A DNA stretch of 64,000 nt. Source: Methanoculleus thermophilus. GTDB taxonomy: Archaea > Halobacteriota > Methanomicrobia > Methanomicrobiales > Methanoculleaceae. The stretch lies in the NCBI RefSeq assembly GCF_001571405.1, contig NZ_BCNX01000006.1, forward strand, positions 310,001-374,000. Direction: 5' to 3'. The notes below the pieces were generated by a model. That model was not told the DNA's origin. It saw only the letters and a list, made by a program, of their open reading frames with translations, and searched no databases. Position 1 is the stretch's first letter, and the number at the start of each line of letters is the position of its first letter. Both the position numbers and the translations under genes were made by a program. This document shows positions 36,719 to 44,666 of this stretch, piece after piece.

Positions 36719-38515
36719 ATGTCTTTTAATCGCTGTCCTGTGAGCCATTCTAGAGAGGACATCTTCATCGATACAGATATTGTAAAAATGATTGTTCTGG
36801 TGTCCCTCTCTCTAGTGTCACTCATACTGACAGCGATTGAGCAGGTTAGCAGCAACCCTATCAGTCCCCTGATCTACTGCATTCCTATTCTCCTTGTAGC
36901 GCTCTGGTACCCTCAAAAGAGCCTTCTGTTGACCACGTTTTTGACTGTCGGATTTGTACTTATCCAACTCTACCAGGCATCTCTTGGCAATCTCATCAAT
37001 CCGGTGATGACGGGGCTGCACACGATCTTCCTCTTCTGGTTCTGTGGGGCCACAACGCTCTTTACCCGTGACTCTCGCCTGGCCCTCTCCCGGTATAGAC
37101 AACTCATAGAGAATTCTCGCGATGCAAAGTTTCTCTGCGACCCGGATAGTCTCCGGTTGCTCTGCGTCAGCAGGCGGTGCGCGGATATACTCGGTTATAC
37201 TCCCCTGGAACTCATCGGCGTCCCGGTGGAGTTGTTCTGGGCCGACGAGACCTGTAAGGCGCGGTTTACAAGCGAGATGGAGCGGGAAGGCTACATTGGG
37301 AACATGGAGATGCCACTACGTGCACAGAACGGTGATACACGCTTGGTCTTTCTCTCCTGCCGAAAATTGGAGCCAGATAACATATATGAGTGCACGATTG
37401 TGGACCCTAGCATGCTCCAGGGTGAGCGTGAGGACCTTGTTCGGTCAAATGAGCGCCTGATGGAACTCATCCAGCAGTCAAACGATATCTTCTTTATGCA
37501 GGACGTAGACGGACGCATTCTCCACTTCTCCTGGCTGCATGCCCCAGAACATGGGATCTCTCCTGCCGACCTCATCGGAAAGGGTGTGGATGCCCTCCTG
37601 CCCGATGATCTTAGCGCACAGCACATGTCATGGGTCCGCAGCGTAATCAGCGAACGAAAGAATGCCTGCTACGATCTCGATATCGAGCTTGGAGGGGTTC
37701 ACCATACATTCTCCGTCACACTCGCCCCGTATACCGGCACTGACGGCGCACTTATCGGTGTTGTAGGGTCTGCGCGGGACACCACCGAGATACGAAGACA
37801 GAGGATTGCCTGCAGGCAGATGGCCTGGGAGGTGGACCAGTGGAAAGGGCTTGTTTCGAATGTCTCCCACGAGTTGCGCACACCGCTTCAACCGCTCATC
37901 GGTTACCTTGGTATACTCGCCGATGATCCAGAGTATTATGGTTTAAAGGGCGAGACTGAGAAGTATCTCAGAACCTGCCTTGAGTGCGCGAGGCAGGAGC
38001 AGGCGGTGGTGGAGAGGATGGTCAAGTTGAGTCTGGTCATGACGGATCATATCGAACTTGCCATTCAGGACATACATCTCCGCTCCCTCATCAATTCCAT
38101 CATATCGAGGGGTGGGTATGAGAGTGAAGCCGAGATCGAGAACGAAATCCCTGAAAATGCTCATATCTGGGGAGATCCCGATCTGCTTTACCAGGCTCTC
38201 GAGAGCCTGATATCGAATGCGGTTAAGTATAATGAACCGCCAAAGAAGGTATGGATCCGGTATGCGGGATCAAATAACAATCATTATATTATGGTGTGCG
38301 ATAATGGCATCGGTATCCCTGCGGATATTATCGGATCGATCTTTGGGCCGTTATTTATCGGAGGTACCCAAGAAACGAGCCACAATTGCGTGCATTCAGG
38401 CCTGGGGCTTGCGATCGCGATAAAATATGTCCGATTACACGGAGGGGAGATATCAGTGACAAGTGAGGTTGGCGAAGGGAGCACCTTCACCATCAGAATA
38501 CCAAAGGAGGCATAA
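36719..38515 (+). CDS. Membrane sensor histidine kinase with two PAS domains
   Basis: The 598-residue protein has about three or four membrane helices in the first 115 residues with little outside sequence, then two PAS domains (about 125-240 and 250-365). A classical kinase core follows, with the phospho-acceptor His in VSNVSHELRTPLQPLIGYL, the N box LESLISNAVKYNE, G1 CDNGIGIP and G2 HSGLGLAIAIKYV. A TATA-like GGTATATAGC (about 36679-36688) lies some 35 nt before the start, so the mRNA leader is short or absent. A response regulator begins 3 nt after the stop: a clear two-component pair. The signal is unknown. Confidence 0.93.
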   Translation: MSFNRCPVSHSREDIFIDTDIVKMIVLVSLSLVSLILTAIEQVSSNPISPLIYCIPILLVALWYPQKSLLLTTFLTVGFVLIQLYQASLGNLINPVMTGLHTIFLFWFCGATTLFTRDSRLALSRYRQLIENSRDAKFLCDPDSLRLLCVSRRCADILGYTPLELIGVPVELFWADETCKARFTSEMEREGYIGNMEMPLRAQNGDTRLVFLSCRKLEPDNIYECTIVDPSMLQGEREDLVRSNERLMELIQQSNDIFFMQDVDGRILHFSWLHAPEHGISPADLIGKGVDALLPDDLSAQHMSWVRSVISERKNACYDLDIELGGVHHTFSVTLAPYTGTDGALIGVVGSARDTTEIRRQRIACRQMAWEVDQWKGLVSNVSHELRTPLQPLIGYLGILADDPEYYGLKGETEKYLRTCLECARQEQAVVERMVKLSLVMTDHIELAIQDIHLRSLINSIISRGGYESEAEIENEIPENAHIWGDPDLLYQALESLISNAVKYNEPPKKVWIRYAGSNNNHYIMVCDNGIGIPADIIGSIFGPLFIGGTQETSHNCVHSGLGLAIAIKYVRLHGGEISVTSEVGEGSTFTIRIPKEA

Positions 38516-38518
38516 ACT

Positions 38519-38941
38519 GTGGGAAATGCGATTATGGTCGTTGATGACGACCTGCCAACGCTTGAGGTAATGGAACTCCTGCTCAAGAAGATCAACCGTG
38601 AACCTCTTCTGGTTCACAACGGTTGGGACGCCCTGCGGATGCTCAAGAAAGAGAAGCCTGCTCTCATCATCCTCGACGTGATGATGTCTCCCATCGATGG
38701 GTGGCAGTTCCTGGAGGAGTTGAAGAAGAATGAAGAATACAAGGATATTCCGGTCTTGCTCTTTACTGCAAAACATGTCTGGCCTGAGGAATATTCCCGA
38801 TACGCGAACGACATCGTCGGCGTTCTAGAAAAGCCGATCTCGCTTGCTGAGTTGAAGGCAGCCCTGGAGAGAGCCCTTCCTGGGGACGCCTCTTCTCGCA
38901 TGGATAATGCCCACTGCACCCCGCAGGTCAGGAGCGGGTAG
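38519..38941 (+). CDS. Single-domain response regulator
   Basis: A receiver of 140 residues with no DNA-binding domain: MVVDDDLPTLEV, the Asp in LIILDVMMSPIDGWQFLEEL, Thr in LLFTAKHV and Lys in VLEKPISLAELKAAL. The start is GTG at 38519 with AAGGAGGC about 7 nt upstream, inside the end of the kinase gene, so the two proteins are translated together. The last 20 residues are a non-conserved tail. Its output is probably protein-protein contact. Confidence 0.95.
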   Translation: MGNAIMVVDDDLPTLEVMELLLKKINREPLLVHNGWDALRMLKKEKPALIILDVMMSPIDGWQFLEELKKNEEYKDIPVLLFTAKHVWPEEYSRYANDIVGVLEKPISLAELKAALERALPGDASSRMDNAHCTPQVRSG

Positions 38942-38981
38942 CCTATTTTAGAAGCATCACCAGCCCCATAAGCCGGGTCTG

Positions 38982-39043
38982 GTGAACCTGGGCAAGCATA
39001 TGGCAGGAGTGCTCCCTATACCGGGTATCTGCTTGCCCCACCG
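38982..39043. other. Structured intergenic element (three-way junction)
   Basis: After the response regulator gene, GGTG(AACCT)GGGCAAGCA (from 38981) pairs with TGCTTGCCC(C)ACC (to 39043). The 9-bp inner stem is GGGCAAGCA 38990-38998 with TGCTTGCCC 39030-39038. Between the arms lie two further small hairpins, GGAG-TG-CTCC and ATAC-CGG-GTAT. It is upstream of the treT TATA box (about 39048), so it belongs to the 3' end of the kinase-regulator transcript or is a separate small RNA. No known RNA family was matched. Confidence 0.4.
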
Positions 39044-39090
39044 AAAGGCATTTTATTGGCTGGGGGCGTATTACCGGAGAGTGATCCTCA

Positions 39091-40416
39091 ATGATCGTCA
39101 CAGATCTCCCCAGTTGCCCGTCCCTCAAGGAATACCGGCGGATCGTAGGGGATGAGCAGTTCTCGGCGCTCGAAGAACTCGCCGATCGCTTATCCGGCAA
39201 CAAGCTGCAGGAGATCAACTCGACCCGTTACGGCGGCGGTGTCGCGGAGATTCTCATATCATACGTCCCTTTCCTCAACGCACTCGGCCTTGAGACGGTA
39301 TGGAGCGTCATGGAGGCCGAACCGGCTTTTTTCGACGTCACAAAGACGCTCCACAACTTCCTCCAGGGTCGCGACGGATTCTCGCAGTCGATGATCGAGA
39401 CATACTGGGAGGCTCAGCGGCAGAACGAAGGACTGATTGAAGACGATTGTAATGTCGTGACCATTCATGACCCACAGCCGCTCGGGCTCATAGAGTTCCT
39501 GACGACCCGGGAACTCGAGCAGAAGAGACTCCTCTGGCGATGCCACGTTCAGCTGGAGACTGTGCCTACAGAGACCGTGGGGAGCATCGGCAACATCTTG
39601 CGAAGGCTGGTCGAGAAGTATCACGCGAGCATATTCTCGAGTTTCCAGTATCTTCCGCTCTGGAACGTGCCAAGTTTCATCATTCCGCCGTTCATCGACC
39701 CCTTATCCGAGAAGAACCGCGATCTCCCCCGTTCCGAGATCGATGCCGTCCTCGCGAAGTACGGTATCGACCCGGCAATGCCTATCGTCACCCAGGTCTC
39801 CCGATACGATGTCTTTAAAGACCCGGTCGGGGTCATCCAGGCCTTCAAGAAAGTTCGTCAGAAGGTCCCCTGCCAGCTCGTTCTCGTCGGCGGTCGGGCA
39901 TGCGACGACCCTGAGTGCTATATTGTCCTGCGCGAAGTCCGTGAGACGGCCGAGGATGACCCTGACATTCATGTCCTCGACCTTCCACCGGACAGCCACC
40001 GGGAGATCAACGCTCTTCAGCGTGCGTCGGATGTGATCGTTCAGAAATCCATCAAGGAGGGGTTTGGCCTGACGGTAACCGAAGGCCTCTGGAAGGGGAA
40101 ACCGGTCGTCGCCGGGAATGTCGGCGGGATACCGCTCCAGATCCGCGACGGCTGGAACGGCTACCTGGTCTCGACGATCCAGGAGACCGCCGATAGAATC
40201 CTCCATCTCCTCCGGCACCCTGAGAAGGCTGCCGAGATGGGTGCGCGGGGGAAGGACTTTGTCCGCGAGTATTATCTCCTTCCCCGGGGCGTGCAGGACC
40301 ACCTCACGGTCATCGACCAGATCGTCAACGGCAGGATCACAGCCCGGGACAGCGTCATCTGTTACCACCCCCAGGTGGTGACGACCCGGATGGCCGGGTG
40401 CGCTGCCTGGTACTGA
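39091..40416 (+). CDS. treT: Trehalose synthase (TreT-like GT4 glycosyltransferase)
   Basis: TreT makes trehalose from glucose and a nucleotide-activated glucose. The 441-residue protein is a GT4-type transferase with the TreT-specific N-terminal block STRYGGGVAEIL (around residue 50), HDPQPLGL near 130 and SRYDVFKDPVGVIQAF at the second domain. The EGFGLTVTEGLWKGKPVVAG block near 325 contains the catalytic EGFGL..E motif of retaining transferases. The ATG has GGAGAGTGAT about 7 nt upstream. In methanogens trehalose may serve as a compatible solute, which is inferred. Placement beside hsp20 suggests a stress link, though hsp20 is on the other strand. Confidence 0.9.
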   Translation: MIVTDLPSCPSLKEYRRIVGDEQFSALEELADRLSGNKLQEINSTRYGGGVAEILISYVPFLNALGLETVWSVMEAEPAFFDVTKTLHNFLQGRDGFSQSMIETYWEAQRQNEGLIEDDCNVVTIHDPQPLGLIEFLTTRELEQKRLLWRCHVQLETVPTETVGSIGNILRRLVEKYHASIFSSFQYLPLWNVPSFIIPPFIDPLSEKNRDLPRSEIDAVLAKYGIDPAMPIVTQVSRYDVFKDPVGVIQAFKKVRQKVPCQLVLVGGRACDDPECYIVLREVRETAEDDPDIHVLDLPPDSHREINALQRASDVIVQKSIKEGFGLTVTEGLWKGKPVVAGNVGGIPLQIRDGWNGYLVSTIQETADRILHLLRHPEKAAEMGARGKDFVREYYLLPRGVQDHLTVIDQIVNGRITARDSVICYHPQVVTTRMAGCAAWY

Positions 40417-40498
40417 TGGATGCGCCCCTGCCCGGAGATCCGGTTTGTATAGCGCGACGGGCCGGTAGTATCTCCATGAGAGTGGCGTTAGCCCCCAA

Positions 40499-41023
40499 TC
40501 ACTCTATGGTGATCCTCTTCCCTCCGCGTTCAGGCGCCCCTCTCATCTTTTGTAGCCGCACCTCTAAAACACCGTTCTTGAAACTCGTCCTTGCCGACTC
40601 GTCAGTTACGCTTGCTGGCAGACGTATCAGCCGGCTCATGATTCCATTCCCGCGCTCCCGGATGTAGTAACCACCAGATTCCTCCTCCACCGGCTCAGCG
40701 CGCCTTGCGGTTATCCGCAGGGTCTGCGGGTTGAGCAGATTGAGTTTGATGGTTTCCACATCAGCGCCGGGCAGTTCTGCAACAATGATCACCTCTGACT
40801 CCTGGTCGAGGATATCGACCAGGAAGTCTGTAGGATGGCCGCGGAAGTCGCGGATGCTCTCATGGGAAACAGCCGGGGCCTCCCTGCCCCGGGGATCCCT
40901 GGCTTCCCGATTATTCGTTCCCTCATCGGTGTTCCCCCTCCTGGAATCGGGGGGATTGCTTTCTCTTCCAGTCATGGCCCTCGTCTCCTGCGGTCTGGTT
41001 GTCATCGGATGGTCCGTCACCAT
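40499..41023 (-). CDS. hsp20: Small heat-shock protein Hsp20
   Basis: An ATP-independent holdase that binds unfolding proteins. The 174-residue protein has a polar, disordered N-terminal extension of about 65 residues, then an alpha-crystallin domain (about 68-165) with VIIVAELPGADVETIKLNLL and a closing segment SFKNGVLEVRLQK, equivalent to the family GVLxV/I motif. The C-terminus ends KRITIE, with a possible IxI anchoring motif. Start 41023 is supported by a TATA box AAGTATAA at 41053-41046, about 27 nt upstream, giving a leaderless mRNA. An inverted repeat lies between TATA and ATG. Confidence 0.92.
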   Translation of the reverse strand: MVTDHPMTTRPQETRAMTGRESNPPDSRRGNTDEGTNNREARDPRGREAPAVSHESIRDFRGHPTDFLVDILDQESEVIIVAELPGADVETIKLNLLNPQTLRITARRAEPVEEESGGYYIRERGNGIMSRLIRLPASVTDESARTSFKNGVLEVRLQKMRGAPERGGKRITIE

Positions 41024-41027
41024 CTAG

Positions 41028-41053
41028 CGCCCTCTCTTGGGCGGTTATACTTA
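41028..41053 (-). promoter_or_regulatory. hsp20 promoter with inverted-repeat operator candidate
   Basis: In the hsp20 direction the order is TATA box AAGTATAA (41053-41046), then the inverted repeat CGCCC-AAGAGA-GGGCG (41043-41028), then ATG at 41023. The repeat resembles the one in front of groES in arm edges (CC...GG), core (AAGAGA) and position just after TATA. A protein bound here would cover the transcription start. It is probably the same regulator at both genes; this is inferred. Confidence 0.6.
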
Positions 41054-41058
41054 ACCCT

Positions 41059-41387
41059 TCGTACTAATGGGGTGGCACGTTTGTTGGGGAGCCCCCTTCA
41101 TCCAGCCCCATCTCCTGCGATGTATACTTTGTGGTCTCTCAGTGCCCCGGGGTGGTGCCAGGCAGGATAACCGTCTAACTGTATACTCTTCATTGCCAGG
41201 GTGGTCGGGAACCGCATTTTACGCGGCCTCCGTTGCTGGCCGTTAGGTTTTTGTGGTGTGACCGGTATGGAAGGGGGGCCCCAGAATCTCCAGTATGCAG
41301 GGGTGAACCCGGGGGTTTGCCGCCTGTGCCCATACCACTGGAGATACCCATACTGAAGAGTTGGCGGGGGATATGGAGGGAGACGAA
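41059..41387 (+). promoter_or_regulatory. Leader region of the ferritin-like gene
   Basis: The intergenic stretch from the hsp20 promoter to the ferritin-like gene holds no supported gene. TATA-like elements GTATAC occur at about 41114 and 41180. Either would give a long untranslated leader (about 180-250 nt). The leader contains the inverted repeat ATCTCCAGT (41286-41294) and ACTGGAGAT (41337-41345) enclosing a GC-rich 42-nt segment, and ends with GGAGGGAG 7 nt before ATG 41388. Long leaders are unusual here and may mean regulation by RNA structure. Confidence 0.45.
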
Positions 41388-42632
41388 ATGGCTCAGTTTA
41401 AACCCTTTGATATGGAAGGCATGCCGCTCGAAGAGCAGCCCCAGTCCTGGAAGGATATGACCCCGGCCCCATACGATAAGAAGGCGGTCGACGCCTACAC
41501 CCGGACCCGGGTCATCCTCATGAATGGGATCGAGAACAATGCCGTCCTCATGTCGCACGCTATTGCGCGGATGCACCCGGACCCCGAGGTGAAGAAATCG
41601 ATGGCTCTGATGAGGCGGATCGACTCCCAGCAGCAGGAGGCGGTCAACTGGCTCAACCCGGCCGACCAATCGGTCATCGAGACCACTCTCGGCTACGAGC
41701 AGGTGGCGGTCGACCTCACCGCGAACCTGGCACAGAACGAGCCGGACCCGTATGTCAAGCAGACACTGGACTTTGCGCTGCTCGAGGACTTCGACCACCT
41801 CTACCGCTACGGTTGCCTCTACGACTACATCGAGGGCGGCGACCCCGAGATGATCGTCCAGGGCAAGACCGAGGTGAAGCCCGGCAGGCCGACGAGCATC
41901 GAGCACCGCCACCCCTATGACTCAATGCGCAAGCACTACGACAAGGATACGGCCGATATCAAGACGAAGATGAATTATGCCACGATCGTCGCCGCGGAGC
42001 AACAGACGATGCTCTTCTACCGGTCTCACGGGTTCATGTACCCGGACGAGATCGCGCGGCAGCTGTATGCTGAGATTGCAGAGATCGAGGAGCAGCACGT
42101 GAGCCAGTATGAAAGCCTCGGCGATCCGCGGGAGACGATGCTTGAGAAGATGGCGATTCTGGAACTCAACGAGGCATACCTCTACTACTCCTGTGCCCAG
42201 CACGAGAGCGACCCGAGGATCCGGGGGATCTGGGAGAGTTTCATGAAGATGGAGATCGAGCACTTCAACGAGTGTGCGCGGCTCTTAAAGCAGTTCGAGG
42301 GCCGGGATATTCAGGACATCATGAAGACCGACGTCGTCGAATCCCTTGTCGTCTTTGAACCGAACAAGGACTATGTCAACAGCGTCCTTGAGAACCAGCT
42401 CGATCTTGCGCCGAGCAACATGGAGTATGTGCGGATGCAGGAGCTCCCGGACGACTGGGCGAGTTTTGCCTACCAGCGGGTGGTGAACGCGAAAGGGGTC
42501 CCGAGCGAGGAAGTCGTCTCTAAAGCGGGTCCGAGCCTTGCGGAGCGCGATCAGGCGGAGAAGATCCGGAGGGTCAAGCAGGAGATGGCCCGCCGGGTCG
42601 AGAAGGGCATGGCAGCGGTGCCGGCCCGGTAA
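41388..42632 (+). CDS. Two-domain ferritin-like diiron protein
   Basis: The 414-residue protein is almost entirely helical and looks like two ferritin-like four-helix bundles in tandem. In the second half the metal-ligand pattern is clear: AAEQQTMLFYRSHG, IAEIEEQHVSQYE, LELNEAYLYYSCAQHE and MKMEIEHFNECARLL give E, ExxH, E and ExxH. The first half has NGIENNAVLMSHAI, IETTLGYEQV and ALLEDFDHLYRYG. It may therefore bind two diiron sites, or one and a degenerate copy. A role in oxidative stress or iron handling is plausible; no close named family is recognised. The start has a strong GGAGGGAG site. Confidence 0.8.
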   Translation: MAQFKPFDMEGMPLEEQPQSWKDMTPAPYDKKAVDAYTRTRVILMNGIENNAVLMSHAIARMHPDPEVKKSMALMRRIDSQQQEAVNWLNPADQSVIETTLGYEQVAVDLTANLAQNEPDPYVKQTLDFALLEDFDHLYRYGCLYDYIEGGDPEMIVQGKTEVKPGRPTSIEHRHPYDSMRKHYDKDTADIKTKMNYATIVAAEQQTMLFYRSHGFMYPDEIARQLYAEIAEIEEQHVSQYESLGDPRETMLEKMAILELNEAYLYYSCAQHESDPRIRGIWESFMKMEIEHFNECARLLKQFEGRDIQDIMKTDVVESLVVFEPNKDYVNSVLENQLDLAPSNMEYVRMQELPDDWASFAYQRVVNAKGVPSEEVVSKAGPSLAERDQAEKIRRVKQEMARRVEKGMAAVPAR

Positions 42633-42767
42633 ACTACTTTTTTGACCTCGGATAACCAGCCCATTCGCCGCTTCAAGCCTCTGGTAGCGTATTACCCGCA
42701 GGATCCCGGGACCAGCTTCTCGGCTGTTTGCCTCGATGAATCCGTGCGGGTGGTCTTTCATCAGCCT

Positions 42768-43412
42768 TCAGAGAGCGTTTCGCGCTGCACGAGCAAAAGC
42801 AAGCGTCCGCTCGGGGTTGCGGACACCGTCTTTCTTGACGCCGGTATGTACGTCGACCCCGTAGGGACGGACCTTCCGTATGGCCTCTGCGACGTTCTCG
42901 GGCGTGAGCCCTCCTGCGAGTATCACGGGGATAGATGAACGGGCTACAATCTCCGCACTGATGTTCCAGTCGTGGGGGATCCCTGTTCCCCCGAGTTTCT
43001 CGTTCGTTCTGGTATCGAGGATGAGTGCATCGGCATAGGGTTCATAGCGCTTTGCCGTCGCGATGGCTGACTCGTCCATCACATGGACGGCTTTCACTAT
43101 CTTTAAGTACGGGAGGGCGTCACGGATGCGATCGATCTCGGGCGGCTCAATGGTATCCTGGATCTGCAGCGTCGTGCAGTGTGACTCCCTCACCAGTTTG
43201 ATGAGGTCTTCTGTATCCTGCAGGTGAGTGACCGCGACCGGCTCGATGAACGGCGGGAGGTGTCGTATCATCCGGGCGGTCTCTGCCGGGGTTATATAAT
43301 CAGAGCTCTCGTGGGTCACGCCCATGATGAACCCCATAGCATCGCAGCCTGCATCGATCGCACATTGCATCTCCGCCAGACTCGCGGTTCCACAGAATTT
43401 GATGCGTATCAA
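42768..43412 (-). CDS. trpF: Phosphoribosylanthranilate isomerase
   Basis: TrpF isomerises N-phosphoribosylanthranilate in tryptophan synthesis. The 214-residue barrel has the catalytic Cys in IKFCGTASLAEM (residue 7), the catalytic Asp in ALILDTRTNEKLGGTG, and the phosphate-binding GGLTPENVAEAI and GVDVHTGVKKDGVRN. No other trp gene is nearby, so trpF is separated from the pathway operon. The promoter has TATA GTGTATTTATAG (about 43472-43461) followed by a perfect inverted repeat. Confidence 0.93.
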   Translation of the reverse strand: MIRIKFCGTASLAEMQCAIDAGCDAMGFIMGVTHESSDYITPAETARMIRHLPPFIEPVAVTHLQDTEDLIKLVRESHCTTLQIQDTIEPPEIDRIRDALPYLKIVKAVHVMDESAIATAKRYEPYADALILDTRTNEKLGGTGIPHDWNISAEIVARSSIPVILAGGLTPENVAEAIRKVRPYGVDVHTGVKKDGVRNPERTLAFARAARNAL

Positions 43413-43438
43413 GTCTTCCCTGCCGTTTGATGGATTTG

Positions 43439-43455
43439 GCCTATCTTCGATAGGC
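43439..43455 (-). promoter_or_regulatory. trpF operator candidate (inverted repeat)
   Basis: GCCTATC-TTC-GATAGGC is a perfect 7-bp inverted repeat with a 3-nt spacer. It sits directly downstream of the trpF TATA box (43472-43461) and overlaps the expected transcription start. It differs from the TGTACA boxes used by TrpY in Methanothermobacter. It could also act as a 5' RNA hairpin. The role is inferred from position. Confidence 0.5.
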
Positions 43456-43506
43456 GCTATAAATACACCACAATATTGCTGACTGGATTAGAACTTGAGA
43501 AAAGAT

Positions 43507-43579
43507 GCCCCCGCCCGGATTTGAACCGGGGACAACCAGATCTTCAGTCTGGCGCTCTCCCAGTCTGAGCTACAGGGGC
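43507..43579 (-). tRNA. tRNA-Phe (GAA)
   Basis: The minus strand folds as a full cloverleaf of 73 nt: acceptor GCCCCTG with CGGGGGC, D stem GCTC/GAGC, anticodon stem CCAGA/TCTGG with loop CTGAAGA (anticodon GAA), T stem CCCGG/CCGGG with loop TTCAAAT, and discriminator A. No intron and no encoded CCA. Confidence 0.95.
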
Positions 43580-43688
43580 TCCTGCCCTACAATGTTGTTT
43601 GTAGTCCCTAATAAATCCTGTGTTTCTCGTGGCGGGGGAGCAGAGGATCTTAAACTGCCTATTTATCTCTCCCTGCATAATACTATTG

Positions 43689-44666
43689 ATGATGGACCGG
43701 AATGATCAGAAATCGAATGCTCAGGACGCAAACCTCATGAAGGCGCTCTCGGAGCGGACGGAGACCGTCGTGCACCTTACGCACAACGACCTTGATGCCG
43801 TAGGGAGCGACGCCATCCACCGGAGGAAGTACGGGGACGTCTTTACTGTCTGGTCTCCGGTCGGCAAATTCCTCGCTAATCTTGACGCCGTGGCCGGCTC
43901 TCCCGGACGCGGGAACCTTCTCAGCATATCGGATATCGGCTACCAGCCGGGCGTTGAGCAAAGGCTTGCGAAGGCGCGGTCGAACGGGTGGCGGATCGAG
44001 TGGCGCGACCACCACCGCTGGAAAGAGGAGGAGATCCGGGCCGTTGATGCGAAGACAAACCTCCTCCATATCGATGTCTCCACCTGCGCGACCGGGATCG
44101 TCGCCCGCGACCTTGCTCCCGAGGACCCGGTGGCGGTGGAGATCGCGCAGGTCGTCTGCGACTACGACCTCTGGAAGCATCAGGATCCCCGGTCGAAGAT
44201 GCTCGGCCAGGTCGTGATGCAGAAAGGCTATCGCGAGTACGTCCGCGACAACCTCGTCCGGGGCACTATCGTTGATCCGAAAGTGGAGAGCGAGTACCAG
44301 CGGATCGTCCGGGAAATGGAGCAAGATATCAAAAAGAGCCTCCGGCACACCACCATCATCGAGGACGGCCGCTATCGGATAGCATTCTCCCCTCTCTACG
44401 GCTACCCCAGCGAGACGGCGCATGCCATCCGCGATGAACTCGATACCGATATCGAGGTGATCGTCTCGGGAAACGGCCGCATCTCTATCCGTTCAGTCCC
44501 CCCGGTCAGCCACCTCATTGCCCGGGAGTTCTCCGGCGGCGGTCATCCTCACGCAGCCGGAGGGACGTTTCCGTTCAGCCTCCTCGACCGCCTCCTCTTC
44601 TGGATCTTCAAGCGGAATCGACATTACCGGCGTCTTGCGGAAGTTGCGGAGACTATCGAAGAATGA
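43689..44666 (+). CDS. DHH family phosphoesterase
   Basis: The protein of about 325 residues belongs to the DHH/DHHA1 group that includes nanoRNases and cyclic dinucleotide phosphodiesterases. It has THNDLDAVGSDA (metal-binding Asp), the DHH motif in IEWRDHHRW near residue 105 and the C-terminal DHHA1 glycine motif EFSGGGHPHAAGGTFP. The substrate is not known; a short RNA or dinucleotide is likely. Start 43689 (or the next ATG, 43692) follows the TATA-like TATTTATC (about 43660) by the usual 25-30 nt; the frame upstream is unlike the family. Its end overlaps the convergent gene by 14 nt. Confidence 0.9.
   Translation: MMDRNDQKSNAQDANLMKALSERTETVVHLTHNDLDAVGSDAIHRRKYGDVFTVWSPVGKFLANLDAVAGSPGRGNLLSISDIGYQPGVEQRLAKARSNGWRIEWRDHHRWKEEEIRAVDAKTNLLHIDVSTCATGIVARDLAPEDPVAVEIAQVVCDYDLWKHQDPRSKMLGQVVMQKGYREYVRDNLVRGTIVDPKVESEYQRIVREMEQDIKKSLRHTTIIEDGRYRIAFSPLYGYPSETAHAIRDELDTDIEVIVSGNGRISIRSVPPVSHLIAREFSGGGHPHAAGGTFPFSLLDRLLFWIFKRNRHYRRLAEVAETIEE

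Noticed and set aside
38962-39060. Minus-strand motif ACCCGGCTTAT, as at the 3' end of RNase P RNA
   Set aside because: A full RNase P RNA would need about 300 nt extending into treT, which is clearly coding there, and the 5' conserved box (GAGGAAAGTCC type) is absent. It is treated only as a structured element.
41268-41357. A 29-codon frame with a CxxC pair in the ferritin-like leader
   Set aside because: It has no ribosome-binding site and spans the inverted repeat, so the repeat explains the sequence better. No support for a leader peptide.
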